Assembly (NCBI GenBank): GCA_030684815.1
Contig: JAUXXQ010000153.1
Span: forward strand, 1-38,296
Length of the DNA: 38,296 nt
Direction: 5' to 3'
Origin: Methylobacter sp.
GTDB lineage: Bacteria > Pseudomonadota > Gammaproteobacteria > Methylococcales > Methylomonadaceae
Of the stretch, positions 19,133 to 27,835 are shown one piece after another (the stretch's first letter is position 1; every line of letters starts with the position of its first letter). Below the pieces are notes generated by a model. It saw nothing but the letters and a program-made list of their open reading frames with translations, had not been told where the DNA came from and ran no database searches. Made by a program: the position numbers and the translations under genes.

Positions 19133-19780
19133 CTAGACCTTACCGGAATCCATATCTTTTTGCGGATACTCGCACAAATCGGCAATCACACAACTCCGGC
19201 AACGCGGTTTTCTCGCCATGCAGGTATAACGACCCTGCAAAATCAGCAAATGGTGCGCATCTTTTTTATGCTGTTTAGGCACGCCTTTCTCCAACTTGCG
19301 TTCCACCTCCAGCACATTTTTACCCGGCGCAAGTCCGGTACGGTTAGCCACCCGGAAAATATGCGTATCCACTGCAATGGTAGGCTGGCCGAAAGCGGTG
19401 TTCAAAATGACATTGGCGGTTTTTCGGCCGACGCCTGCCAATGCCTCCAATTCTTCGCGTGTTTCCGGCACCTGGCCTGCATGTTTGTCCAGCAACTGCC
19501 GGCACAATGTGATGATATGCGCGGCCTTACTGTTAAACAGGCCGATAGTCTTGATGGTGTCCTTCAAGCCCGCTTCGCCCAAGGCCAGGATTTCAGCGGG
19601 GGTGTTGGCAACAGGAAATAATTTGGCTGTCGCCTTATTAACGCCTTTGTCGGTGGCCTGCGCCGACAGCACCACGGCAACCAACAATTCAAAGACGCTG
19701 GTGTAATACAGTTCGGTGGTAGGCTCGGGTGTCGCCATCGCTAGCCGGTCGAAAATGGCCAGGCGTTTTTTGGGGTTCAT
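19133..19780 (-). CDS. nth: Endonuclease III (DNA glycosylase/AP lyase)
   Basis: A 215-residue base-excision-repair enzyme that removes oxidised pyrimidines and cleaves at abasic sites. The helix-hairpin-helix LAGVGRKTAN carries catalytic Lys120, and VDTHIFRV carries Asp138, at the same residue numbers as in the E. coli enzyme. The C-terminal iron-sulfur motif C-X6-C-X2-C-X5-C is intact (CMARKPRC, C, C). Start MNPKKRLAIF at 19780 gives the family length; an upstream in-frame extension to 19900 has no family counterpart and is rejected. The gene lies between the DAB operon and the protease gene on the same strand, with its own spacers on both sides. Confidence 0.96.
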   Translation of the reverse strand: MNPKKRLAIFDRLAMATPEPTTELYYTSVFELLVAVVLSAQATDKGVNKATAKLFPVANTPAEILALGEAGLKDTIKTIGLFNSKAAHIITLCRQLLDKHAGQVPETREELEALAGVGRKTANVILNTAFGQPTIAVDTHIFRVANRTGLAPGKNVLEVERKLEKGVPKQHKKDAHHLLILQGRYTCMARKPRCRSCVIADLCEYPQKDMDSGKV

Positions 19781-19952
19781 AACAATGTCTGTGTTGGTAT
19801 AAGGCGGCTTCCGAAAAAGAATGTCCCCCTGATGATTGTGGGCTGCAGAAAAATAAAGGCCACGAAAACTTGGTGTTTTTTCCGTACCTTTCATGGCCAA
19901 TTATTGGCTATATCCTGCTCAGGAAATCACCTGGGCCGTAGCTGTTTAAATA

Positions 19953-21158
19953 TCATCCCCACCAGCCGCCATCGTCATTGATAATCGTGCGCATCGCACT
20001 GAGCATAAGTACACCGGGGCCGAAACTGCCGCCCACAGGATTGAAGATATCCAGATAAAAAGTTTCATCCGGTTCCACAAGGGTATCGCCAATAATCTCC
20101 ACGGGAATCACCACCTGGTTTTCATTGGGGTAAAGCAGCAAGGTGCCCTGAACGGCGAAGTAATCCTCACCGGCGGTCGCACTGCCGTTACGGGTGGCAT
20201 AATCGACACTCAATAGCTGCTTAGGGTCGCTACGTACACCGGTAAACTGCAACAAAAAATAGGCGTAACTCGTGCCGCTATTGCCCTCGAGCACCGAGGT
20301 TTGCACATCCTCCGGTTTGGTCGGTGCATTCGGATAATGTGCCCGCAGGCTCTGGTCGATCCACTGCTGATAATGGCTGACCCGTTGCCAAGCGCCGATT
20401 TCGCCAAAGCTGCTGTTGCTCTGGCCGTCAATGTCGGGCTGAATGCTGCCCCGGCTGAGGCTGGCGGTGTAGCTGGCAATACCGGCAACCAAGCCGCCAA
20501 TGAAAGCAGGGCCGCCGCTATCGCCTGAAGTAATCATGCCTTCGTTTATGCCCAGGCCTGTGCCCGGCCGATTAATCAACCGCCCCAGAGCATCCTGCTG
20601 GCTAAGGCCGTTATCGAAATCGGCGACCAATTGTGTGCCCGCTGTCGGCGTCCAAGCCATGCTTGAACCAAGCTGCTCTTTGAGTGTGCCCACATCGGCG
20701 TCGAACTGGTTTTTAGCCTTTAACCGTAGCGGACTGCCGTTATAAGTGGTCAACGCGCCGGTGTCTCCTGAGCCCGGCAGGCCATAACCGACCATCGTAA
20801 AGGTCTGGCCGATTTCATCGCCATCGCGGTACAGGCCGTAACGCTCGGCGTCCAGCGGTGCGGCAGCCGATAGCCAGACCAAGGCCAGGTCGTTGTTGCT
20901 ATCGTCATCATAACTGGGCATGACCAGGACACGCGCAGAACTGACTGTTTTGCTACCGGAAACCGTTTCGAAGTGGGTCTGGGTACTGTCGGCTGCCCGG
21001 TCAAATAAGTGCGCCGACGTTAAGACCGCCCGGCCATCGTAAAGCAAAACGCCGGTGCCGTAATAGCCGCCGAAGGATACGCGGACAACGCCGTCATAGC
21101 CCTGACCGAGATAAGCACGATTGCGGGCATCGGTGTAAGAAGTGACGGTAGCGACCAT
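19953..21158 (-). CDS. Trypsin-like serine protease with C-terminal Calx-beta domain, likely type I secretion cargo
   Basis: A 401-residue protein. Residues 20-275 form a chymotrypsin-fold protease with an intact triad: His50 in LTSAHLF, Asp90 in NNDLALVWL and Ser214 in ITSGDSGGPAFIGG. Residues about 285-396 form a Calx-beta domain (VDYATRNGSATAGEDYFAVQGTLL, DETFYLDI, IINDD), which in other proteins binds Ca2+ or mediates adhesion. The tail is GGWWG. There is no Sec signal peptide although the fold is typical of exported proteases. Together with its place at the end of a type I secretion block, this suggests export by that system. It has no RTX nonapeptides. Only 20 bases separate it from the glycosyltransferase gene; no good ribosome-binding site is seen before the ATG. 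Confidence 0.85.
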   Translation of the reverse strand: MVATVTSYTDARNRAYLGQGYDGVVRVSFGGYYGTGVLLYDGRAVLTSAHLFDRAADSTQTHFETVSGSKTVSSARVLVMPSYDDDSNNDLALVWLSAAAPLDAERYGLYRDGDEIGQTFTMVGYGLPGSGDTGALTTYNGSPLRLKAKNQFDADVGTLKEQLGSSMAWTPTAGTQLVADFDNGLSQQDALGRLINRPGTGLGINEGMITSGDSGGPAFIGGLVAGIASYTASLSRGSIQPDIDGQSNSSFGEIGAWQRVSHYQQWIDQSLRAHYPNAPTKPEDVQTSVLEGNSGTSYAYFLLQFTGVRSDPKQLLSVDYATRNGSATAGEDYFAVQGTLLLYPNENQVVIPVEIIGDTLVEPDETFYLDIFNPVGGSFGPGVLMLSAMRTIINDDGGWWG

Positions 21159-21178
21159 AGTTTTTTATAATATCAAGT

Positions 21179-22414
21179 TTAGCTTTTTGCCAATTGTTCC
21201 GCCCATTGCAGTTGCTTGGGCAAGCACACGGTTTTCAAATCGTAATGAGCCACCGCAAAATTCCGCGCATTGGTGCCTAACCGCGCTCTAGCGTCAGGGT
21301 CGTCAAGCAAAGCGCAGACTTCGCCAACCAACCCGGCCGTGTCAAAAAAGTCGACCAAGCACCCGGTTTCATCATGCTGAACAGCTTCATGCAATGGCTG
21401 CGTATTGCTGGCAACAATCGCACAACCCACACTCATTGCCTCTAACAGACTCCAAGACAGTACAAAAGGATAAGTCAGGTAGATATGCACAGTGGAAAGC
21501 TGCAATACCGGAATAAAATGCTGATAAGCAATATTACCCAAAAAATGCACCCGCGCCCACTCGCTATCTCTGATGTGCGGACGCACCTCGGCGGCAAACA
21601 GCTCTTTCCAGGTCTTGCTGCCTTCCGGCCTTGCTCCGTAACTGACATCATCGCCGCCGACAATCAATACGCGTGCATTAGGCCTGCGCCTAAGTAGCTC
21701 AGGTAGCGCACGCATAAAAATGTGGTAGCCGCGATACGGCTCCAGATTGCGGTTGACGAAAGTAATCACTTCGTCCGCCTTAGTCAGCGTGATAGTTTCA
21801 TTTAGGGTCAATGAATTATGGGGGTTCGGCGCAACCGCATCGGTGTCAATGCCGTCATGTATTACACTGATGCGCCCACGGAACGCCGCAGGAAAAGTGC
21901 TGGCCTGCCAGTGTGTCGGCGAAATGCCGCAGTCGGCGACTTCGAAATGCAACAAATTATTCAGATTTTTCAGGCGCAAGCGGCAAACATCGCCAACGTC
22001 CTTCGCCGGAAACTCAGGGTCGAACCCGACATCGGCGCCTTGCGCATGATAATAAAACTCGCAATAAATGCCCAGTTTCGCTTGCGGCCAGACGTCTTTT
22101 AAAAACAAGCTCTCACCCCAACCGGGATGGGCGATGATAATATCGGGGTTAAAACCTTGCGCCTGCAGTTGCAGTGCTGCCCGGAAACAGGCCTCGGCAC
22201 GAATGGTTTTGGTCTCAAAATCGCCAACCCACGGGTGTACATGCGGCGTGCTGCCCCGACCGGCATTGTAAGGCAGCAGTTTTACGCCTTGCCATTCACC
22301 GGCATTGATTTTTTGCAGGGTCATGGCAACGACAGTGTGGCCTTGCTGCACCAATGCCGGCGCCAAAAATTTAAACTGGCCGGGAAAATTTTGATGGATA
22401 AAAAGAATGTTCAT
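21179..22414 (-). CDS. Glycosyltransferase family 4 protein
   Basis: A 411-residue GT-B glycosyltransferase. The N-terminal domain begins MNILFIHQNFPGQFKFLAPAL, with no signal peptide. The C-terminal donor-binding domain shows NRNLEPYRGYHIFMRALPEL, RVLIVGGDD, and the E-X7-E-like segment LSWSLLEAMSVGCAIVASNTQPL, typical of retaining GT4 enzymes that use nucleotide-sugars. It sits between the tolC-like gene and the protease gene on the same strand. It could glycosylate secreted cargo or a surface glycan; the position is suggestive only. Donor and acceptor are unknown. Confidence 0.85.
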   Translation of the reverse strand: MNILFIHQNFPGQFKFLAPALVQQGHTVVAMTLQKINAGEWQGVKLLPYNAGRGSTPHVHPWVGDFETKTIRAEACFRAALQLQAQGFNPDIIIAHPGWGESLFLKDVWPQAKLGIYCEFYYHAQGADVGFDPEFPAKDVGDVCRLRLKNLNNLLHFEVADCGISPTHWQASTFPAAFRGRISVIHDGIDTDAVAPNPHNSLTLNETITLTKADEVITFVNRNLEPYRGYHIFMRALPELLRRRPNARVLIVGGDDVSYGARPEGSKTWKELFAAEVRPHIRDSEWARVHFLGNIAYQHFIPVLQLSTVHIYLTYPFVLSWSLLEAMSVGCAIVASNTQPLHEAVQHDETGCLVDFFDTAGLVGEVCALLDDPDARARLGTNARNFAVAHYDLKTVCLPKQLQWAEQLAKS

Positions 22415-22450
22415 CGGAGTCGCTTGTGGCTACGCGTTGAGTGCTTCTAT

Positions 22451-23773
22451 TTACAACTTTTTTTCTTCCAACCATCCATTGATTTCCTGCAAATTCTCCT
22501 CCGCTATCGATCCGATGGCATGCATGAAACGGATGCGGTTTTTGATGTAGTTGTATTTGGCTTGCGAAAAATCTTTTTTGGCCGAAAATTCATCCTGTTG
22601 CGCTTTAATCAGGTCACTGATGGTCACTACGCCATAAGAGAAGCCACGCTCCATTGCTTCGCGCGATTTACCGGCAGAATCCAACGCTTTTTGTGCCGCT
22701 TTAATATGGCGGGCATTAGCATTGGCGCTAAGAAAGGCATCGCTGGTTTCTTTGGTGATCGCACGAATGGCGGCTTCATTGTCGTTTCTGCTAAGCTGCA
22801 AGCGGCTCTTGGCTTCAAACATTTGGTGGGTAGTGGTGCCGCCTGAAAATATGGGTATATTGACATTGATGGCGGCAACTTCAGTTTGTATGTTGGTGCC
22901 TAAGTTAGTGCTCTGGAAACCGGTGTTGGTATCAAAGTAATTCATTTGAAAATCAACAACCGGCAGATATTTTGACTGCTGCACAGTCACATTATTTTCT
23001 GCCGCTTGAATGGCAATTTGTTTCGCTGAAATAGCTGGATTTTGGCTTTGCGCCATTTCAATCCATTGCTGCAAATCGCCTTCAATTTCCTGATAATTGA
23101 CAACATCCCGGAGCTTGCTAAGTTCGGCAGGGTCTACCCCGGTTAACTCCCTGAGGCTCTGCTGCGCGGTCACACGCTTACTTTCAGCTAAGATTTCCGC
23201 CGCAATAATTTGATCCAGCCTTGCTTCTACCGCATAAAGGTCGGTGATTTTTAGCATTTGCTTGGCGTACTGTTTTTGCACTTGTTCTAACTGTTTTTGC
23301 GTGGCCAGCTTTTCGGTTTTGGCAAAGTTAAGCTGATCCTCGGCTTCCAGTTCGTTAAAATAACGCTCCACCACATTAAACATCAACTGATTGTGCGCTT
23401 CGATAGCTTCGGCGGCATACTGGTCTTCTACTTTAGCCGCACGCCGCCATTCCCAGAATTTAGCAAAATCAATCAACGATTGATTAAGGGAAACTTGGTA
23501 ACGGGTACCGTGAAAATTACTGACCCCATCAGCCCCCCTGGCTTCGATGGTTTGCTTGTTGGCTGACCAATTACCGCTGGCATTGATTTGCGGCAGCATT
23601 TGACCTAAGGCCTGGCCTTTTTGTGCCGCGCCAATATCAATTTTGACGTTAGCGCTTTGCAACTGGGGGTCGGCCTGCAATGCCTGCTGGTAAACCGTGA
23701 ATAAGTCTTCAGCCTGCACCGTTTGGATGCAGGCCAATAGGGTAAGCATAAGCCCGTGTTTATATATATTCAT
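22451..23773 (-). CDS. TolC-family outer-membrane channel of type I secretion
   Basis: A 440-residue protein with a Sec signal (LMLTLLACIQTVQA, cleavage before EDLF). The mature N-terminus LFTVYQQALQADPQLQSANVKI and GQMLPQINASGNWSANKQ are standard TolC/PrtF-type openings. Long heptad-rich helical segments follow (QLEQVQKQYAKQMLKITDLYAVEARLDQI; MFEAKSRLQLSRNDNEAAIRAI). It would form the trimeric exit duct for the ABC transporter and adaptor encoded just upstream. The stop of the hlyD-like gene is five bases before its ATG, so the three genes form one unit. Confidence 0.92.
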   Translation of the reverse strand: MNIYKHGLMLTLLACIQTVQAEDLFTVYQQALQADPQLQSANVKIDIGAAQKGQALGQMLPQINASGNWSANKQTIEARGADGVSNFHGTRYQVSLNQSLIDFAKFWEWRRAAKVEDQYAAEAIEAHNQLMFNVVERYFNELEAEDQLNFAKTEKLATQKQLEQVQKQYAKQMLKITDLYAVEARLDQIIAAEILAESKRVTAQQSLRELTGVDPAELSKLRDVVNYQEIEGDLQQWIEMAQSQNPAISAKQIAIQAAENNVTVQQSKYLPVVDFQMNYFDTNTGFQSTNLGTNIQTEVAAINVNIPIFSGGTTTHQMFEAKSRLQLSRNDNEAAIRAITKETSDAFLSANANARHIKAAQKALDSAGKSREAMERGFSYGVVTISDLIKAQQDEFSAKKDFSQAKYNYIKNRIRFMHAIGSIAEENLQEINGWLEEKKL

Positions 23774-23778
23774 GCCGG

Positions 23779-25101
23779 TTAATCTTCTATGAATGCGCGG
23801 GCGAAAGCGTTAGTGGCAGGCTGGGCCAAGTATTCAAACAACGTCCTTTCACCGGTATTAATCAACACTTCGGCCGGCATACCGGGCAACAATTGCATAT
23901 CCCCGAGCTTCTCACGGCTTTCCGGCGTCAGCTCAACCCTAGCTAAATAATAAGTGGCACCTGTCCTTTCATCGGTCAGGTTATCAGGGGACAAATGTGT
24001 GACCCGACCATCCATTTTTGGCGTCTTTGATTGCTTAAAGGCACTAAAACGGACTTCGGCCTCAAGACCGACAACAACCCGGTCTATGTCCATAGGCGAC
24101 ACTTGCGCCTCTATAACTAACTTTGCATCTTGAGGCACTATATCAAGAATAGGCCGTCCCGGTGTAATAACGCTACTTTCGTTATGTACGGTCAACCCCA
24201 GAACCATGCCGCTAGCCGGTGCCTTAATCTCGACGCGGTTAAGTTTGTCCTGATTGGCAGACAACCGTTCCTGGGCATCGTTAAGCAATGCTTGGGCTTC
24301 GCTGAGTTTACCGGCGACTTCTTCCTGAAACTGCTTTTGCACTTGTAAAATTTGCAGGCGGGTTTCGCTGATCAGCATTTGGTTGGTGGCAATTTCGGCG
24401 TTAAGCTGGGCAATTTCACCACTTTGTAAAGCATGGTTGCGTTGCAAATCGCGCAACCGTTGTTTGTCAGCAAAACCTTCGGCCAATAGCTCTTTCAGGT
24501 CACGAATCTCTTCCCCATAGGAGGCAAGCAATTGTTTTTTGCTGCTGACTTGGCCTTGCAAGCCGTTTATTTTGCTGGAAATCTGACTGATACGCTGATT
24601 GAGCACCGCAATTTGTCCGTCATAAGCATTCCTTCTGGCATGGAAAACGTTGCTTTCAGAGTTTTTGGCTTCTATGGTTCTAGGGTCGTCCCCATCGTTG
24701 AGCAGTGCCGGGTAATCAATTTTCTTCAGCTGATCCCTTTCAGCGCGCAACCGCGCCACCTGTGCAGCTAAGGTAATGTTTTGGCTACGTGCTATTTCCA
24801 ACTGGGCTTTAATTTGTGCATCATCGAGCGTTATAAGTGTTTGCCCTTCAGTGACCACATCACCGTCCTTAATCAGAATCTTGGCAACAATACCGCCATC
24901 GAGGTGCTGCACTGTTTTTCTGTACGACTCAACTACAACAGTGCCGGGAGCCAATGCCGAGCTATCCATAGGCGCGAAAAAGGCCCAGACACCAAAAATA
25001 CCAAAAGTGACAAAAACAATTGCGGCACCAATATTACGGACATTCCGGTCGTTGGTGTGCAGAGGGGTAGGAGCGTTATTTACTGCAGATTTATCTATCA
25101 T
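23779..25101 (-). CDS. HlyD/PrtE-family type I secretion adaptor
   Basis: A 440-residue periplasmic adaptor. One transmembrane helix near residues 25-45 (NIGAAIVFVTFGIFGVWAFFAPM) is followed by the HlyD hallmark ALAPGTVVVESYRKTVQHLDGGIVAKILIKDGDVV, a long coiled coil (residues about 90-290) and the second lipoyl half with KAPASGMVLGLTVHNESSVITPGRPILDIVP. The C-terminal beta region (RVELTPESREKLGDMQLLPGMPAEVLINTGERT) is typical. It connects the ABC ATPase to TolC and often contacts the cargo. It lies 12 bases after the ABC gene. Confidence 0.95.
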   Translation of the reverse strand: MIDKSAVNNAPTPLHTNDRNVRNIGAAIVFVTFGIFGVWAFFAPMDSSALAPGTVVVESYRKTVQHLDGGIVAKILIKDGDVVTEGQTLITLDDAQIKAQLEIARSQNITLAAQVARLRAERDQLKKIDYPALLNDGDDPRTIEAKNSESNVFHARRNAYDGQIAVLNQRISQISSKINGLQGQVSSKKQLLASYGEEIRDLKELLAEGFADKQRLRDLQRNHALQSGEIAQLNAEIATNQMLISETRLQILQVQKQFQEEVAGKLSEAQALLNDAQERLSANQDKLNRVEIKAPASGMVLGLTVHNESSVITPGRPILDIVPQDAKLVIEAQVSPMDIDRVVVGLEAEVRFSAFKQSKTPKMDGRVTHLSPDNLTDERTGATYYLARVELTPESREKLGDMQLLPGMPAEVLINTGERTLFEYLAQPATNAFARAFIED

Positions 25102-25113
25102 AATACATCTATG

Positions 25114-26832
25114 TTATGCAGGCTGCGTTACAGGCGCAGCCGCTTGTTGTTGTTGCTGTTGTTGCAAATGGGCGATAACTTGGTCTCTAGGCCCGTAAAC
25201 GGCTAAGGCACCGTCGCTGAGAATCAACAGTTTATCGACTTTCGACAGCACGCTATTACGGTGGGTAATAATCAGCACTGTAGATTGCTTTTCCTTGAGT
25301 TTTATCAACGCCTTTTCCAGTGCGGCTTCGCCTTGCTCATCAAGATTCGAGTTAGGCTCGTCGAGCACCACTAATATCGGCTTGCCGTACAATGCGCGCG
25401 CCAAACCAATACGTTGCCGTTGCCCGCCCGACAAGTTGCCGCCGCTGGCGCCAATCATCGTGTCGTAACCTTCCGGGAAACGCAATATCAGATCGTGGAC
25501 ATCGGCCATTTTTGCCGCTTCAACCACTTGTTCGGGATCTATGTCGCCAAAGCGGGCGATATTTTCACTGATAGTGCCTTCAAACAATTCAATATCTTGC
25601 GGCAAATAACCGATAAAATTGCCTAAATGCTCACGGTCCCAATTGAACACTTCCGCGCCATCCAGGCGGATCGCGCCATTAGCGGTCGGCCAGATACCCA
25701 ATATAGCCCGCGCCAAAGTCGATTTTCCCGCACCGCTAGGCCCGATAACACCTACAATGTCACCTTTTTCAATGACCAGACTGATGCCTTTGATAACCGG
25801 CATCTTACTCCCCGGCGGCACAACAACAGCGTTCTCCAGTTGAATGCGGCCTTGCGGGTCGGGCAGTAGCATGTGTTCTTTATCGGCGGGGATCTGTAAC
25901 AAAATATCGTTAAGGCGTTGGTATTGTCCGCGCGCCGCAATAAAGCCTTTCCAGGTACCGATAATAAGATCGATAGGCGCCATTGCCCGCCCCATCAAGA
26001 TGGAACCGGCAATCATTAATCCGGGGGAGATTTCGCGCTCGATAACCAAATAAGCGCCTAAACCCAGCACCAAGGACTGCGAAGAAATACGGATGACTTT
26101 AGATAAAGCAGTCAGCAAACCGGCGCGGGAACTGGCAACGGCTTGCAAGTCCAAAACTTTGACCGCACCGACCATCCAGCGTTGCCTTATCTTTTCCAAC
26201 ATGCCCATCGATTCGATAACTTCGGCATTCCTGAGATTCCTGCCCAGAGCGCCCCGTGTCGCCATGGAGACCGCATTGGCTTCACCGAGTATCTTGGTCG
26301 TAGCCTTTTCAGTAACGGCCGCGACAATGCACAACAAGATAGCGACTAACACCGAAAACCAGCCGAACCAAGCATGGAACATGAACAGCAACGCCAAATA
26401 CACAGGCATCCACGGCGCATCAAAAAAGGCGAACAGGCCGTTGCCGGTCAGGAACTGGCGCAAACCGGTCAAATCGTCCAACGGCTGGGTTGTCGCCCTC
26501 TGTCCGCCGGAATACAGCGACTGTTTGAAAGCAATTTGAAATAAACGCTGGTTTAACAACATTTCCAATCGGGTACTGACCCTGACCAAAATCTGTGAAC
26601 GCACCCATTCCAACGCGGCCATGGTAATGAACAGCACAATGACTATCAGCGTCAGCATCAATAATGTTGATTTATTGCCGGTAGCAACGACGCGGTCATA
26701 GACCTGCAACATGTAGATAGAGGGGGTGATCATCAAAAAGTTGATGAGCAGACTGAAACCAGCTGCGGATAGGAATGCGCCTTTACAAAGTTTCAGCGCT
26801 TCTTCTAAATCGGACTTAATATTTGCTTTCAT
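25114..26832 (-). CDS. Type I secretion ABC transporter (PrtD-like permease/ATPase)
   Basis: A 572-residue half-transporter. Residues 1-300 form the membrane domain, with helices near 22-42, 55-75 and 143-172. The nucleotide-binding domain has Walker A GPSGAGKST (364-372), signature LSGGQ (467-471), Walker B ILVVLDEP (486-493) and His524 of the H-loop. There is no N-terminal C39 peptidase domain, so cargo with a C-terminal uncleaved signal is expected, as for PrtD and RTX/protease exporters. The C-terminus ends in a run of seven glutamines, then AAAPVTQPA; this low-complexity tail (CAA/CAG repeats) is unusual and may vary between strains. It is first in the operon with hlyD-like and tolC-like genes. 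AGGA precedes the ATG. Confidence 0.94.
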   Translation of the reverse strand: MKANIKSDLEEALKLCKGAFLSAAGFSLLINFLMITPSIYMLQVYDRVVATGNKSTLLMLTLIVIVLFITMAALEWVRSQILVRVSTRLEMLLNQRLFQIAFKQSLYSGGQRATTQPLDDLTGLRQFLTGNGLFAFFDAPWMPVYLALLFMFHAWFGWFSVLVAILLCIVAAVTEKATTKILGEANAVSMATRGALGRNLRNAEVIESMGMLEKIRQRWMVGAVKVLDLQAVASSRAGLLTALSKVIRISSQSLVLGLGAYLVIEREISPGLMIAGSILMGRAMAPIDLIIGTWKGFIAARGQYQRLNDILLQIPADKEHMLLPDPQGRIQLENAVVVPPGSKMPVIKGISLVIEKGDIVGVIGPSGAGKSTLARAILGIWPTANGAIRLDGAEVFNWDREHLGNFIGYLPQDIELFEGTISENIARFGDIDPEQVVEAAKMADVHDLILRFPEGYDTMIGASGGNLSGGQRQRIGLARALYGKPILVVLDEPNSNLDEQGEAALEKALIKLKEKQSTVLIITHRNSVLSKVDKLLILSDGALAVYGPRDQVIAHLQQQQQQQAAAPVTQPA

Positions 26833-26847
26833 TCCTAAATAACAACA

Positions 26848-26866
26848 ATCTCAAAAAAAGATTGAA
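26848..26866. repeat. Small inverted repeat upstream of the type I secretion operon
   Basis: CAATCT and AGATTG form 6-bp arms around an A-run, 16 bases before the ABC transporter gene. On the minus strand the loop is T-rich. It may be a 5'-UTR hairpin. The 26833-26956 spacer has no other gene and no confident promoter. Confidence 0.35.
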
Positions 26867-26940
26867 ATTTTCTCATAATTCGTCTTGAATTGACAGGCGA
26901 ACTTCTGAAAAACGAAAGAACCCTCTGACAACACGCCGAC

Positions 26941-26973
26941 CTTTAACCTTTAACCTTTAACCTTTAACCTTTT
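26941..26973. repeat. Heptanucleotide tandem repeat CTTTAAC across a stop codon
   Basis: Four exact copies of CTTTAAC (26941-26968) and a partial fifth. On the coding (minus) strand it reads GGTTAAA repeats. The stop codon of the epimerase-like gene (26957-26959) is inside the array, so the last residues (VKG) are encoded by it. Confidence 0.85.
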
Positions 26974-27835
26974 CCACATCTTCTGTTGACAATGCGAATG
27001 CCCTCGGCTCAAACCCTAAATCGCAGCTAGCCTCACCGTAATCAAACACCAAATCCCGGTTCATGCGCTCAGCCATCACCACCGACCATTGCCGGTAACG
27101 CGGCAGGCAACGCAATACAACGATAGCGATACGGAAAGCCAACAAAGGCACCGGCAACAAACGCGGCCGCCGACCCAGCGCGACAAAAATGCGGGTTACC
27201 ATGTCATGGTAAGACAGAATTTCGCCGCCGGCAATATTATAAGTCCGGCCAGGCGCTCCCTGCGCGGCTATAGCAGATCGGCACGCACCGGCCACATCTT
27301 GCACATGGATGGGCTGACGCAACCCTTCGGCCTTGCCAAACAGGGGAAAAAAACCAAAACGCCGGATAAACCGGGCAATTTCGGCAATATTTTTATCCCG
27401 ACCGAAACCATAAATTAAGGTGGGTCGGAGAATGACCCACTCAATACTTTTGCTGTCCGCCCACGCCTTAAAACACGCCTCCCCCTCGCTTAAACGGACT
27501 GCGGTTGCATGTTCGGCCATATCGGCGGAACCTGTTTTGGTCAAACGGCTGGTTGACGACAGCACCACCACACGGCGGGCAGCGGACGCTTCAAGCAACG
27601 CAAAGTGTTCCGGCAACACCCAGATCGGGGCCGCACAAACCCACTGTTGAATGGAGCCAATATCAGGCTGGGCGTCAGCAAACGAATGCCAGCTTAGCGC
27701 AGGGTTAGGCTGTTGCACAACGGGCTGCCTGGAAAAAGCGGAAACGCTAACCCCGCTGGACAACAGCTGCGAAATTAAACATTCGCCGACCAAGCTCGTG
27801 GCACCAAGTAAGCCAACGACCTGCGCTTCAGCCAC
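26957..27835 (-). CDS. NAD-dependent epimerase/dehydratase-family protein (atypical SDR)
   Basis: A 292-residue Rossmann-fold protein. The N-terminal GLLGATSLVGECL is a degenerate dinucleotide-binding GxxGxxG. RRVVVLSSTSRL and WVILRPTLIYGFGRDKNIAEIARFIRRF are typical of extended SDR sugar-nucleotide epimerases. The usual YxxxK is not evident (the region reads HATAVRLSEGEACFKAW), so catalysis may differ or be lost. The start is GTG at 27835, overlapping the upstream glycosyltransferase stop by eight bases. Family members next to rhamnosyl and UDP-sugar glycosyltransferases commonly act in surface-polysaccharide synthesis; substrate unknown. Confidence 0.75.
   Translation of the reverse strand: MAEAQVVGLLGATSLVGECLISQLLSSGVSVSAFSRQPVVQQPNPALSWHSFADAQPDIGSIQQWVCAAPIWVLPEHFALLEASAARRVVVLSSTSRLTKTGSADMAEHATAVRLSEGEACFKAWADSKSIEWVILRPTLIYGFGRDKNIAEIARFIRRFGFFPLFGKAEGLRQPIHVQDVAGACRSAIAAQGAPGRTYNIAGGEILSYHDMVTRIFVALGRRPRLLPVPLLAFRIAIVVLRCLPRYRQWSVVMAERMNRDLVFDYGEASCDLGFEPRAFALSTEDVEKVKG

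Noticed and set aside
19781-19900. N-terminal extension of nth (40 residues)
   Set aside because: The sequence has no counterpart in endonuclease III and start 19780 gives the exact E. coli numbering of the catalytic residues.
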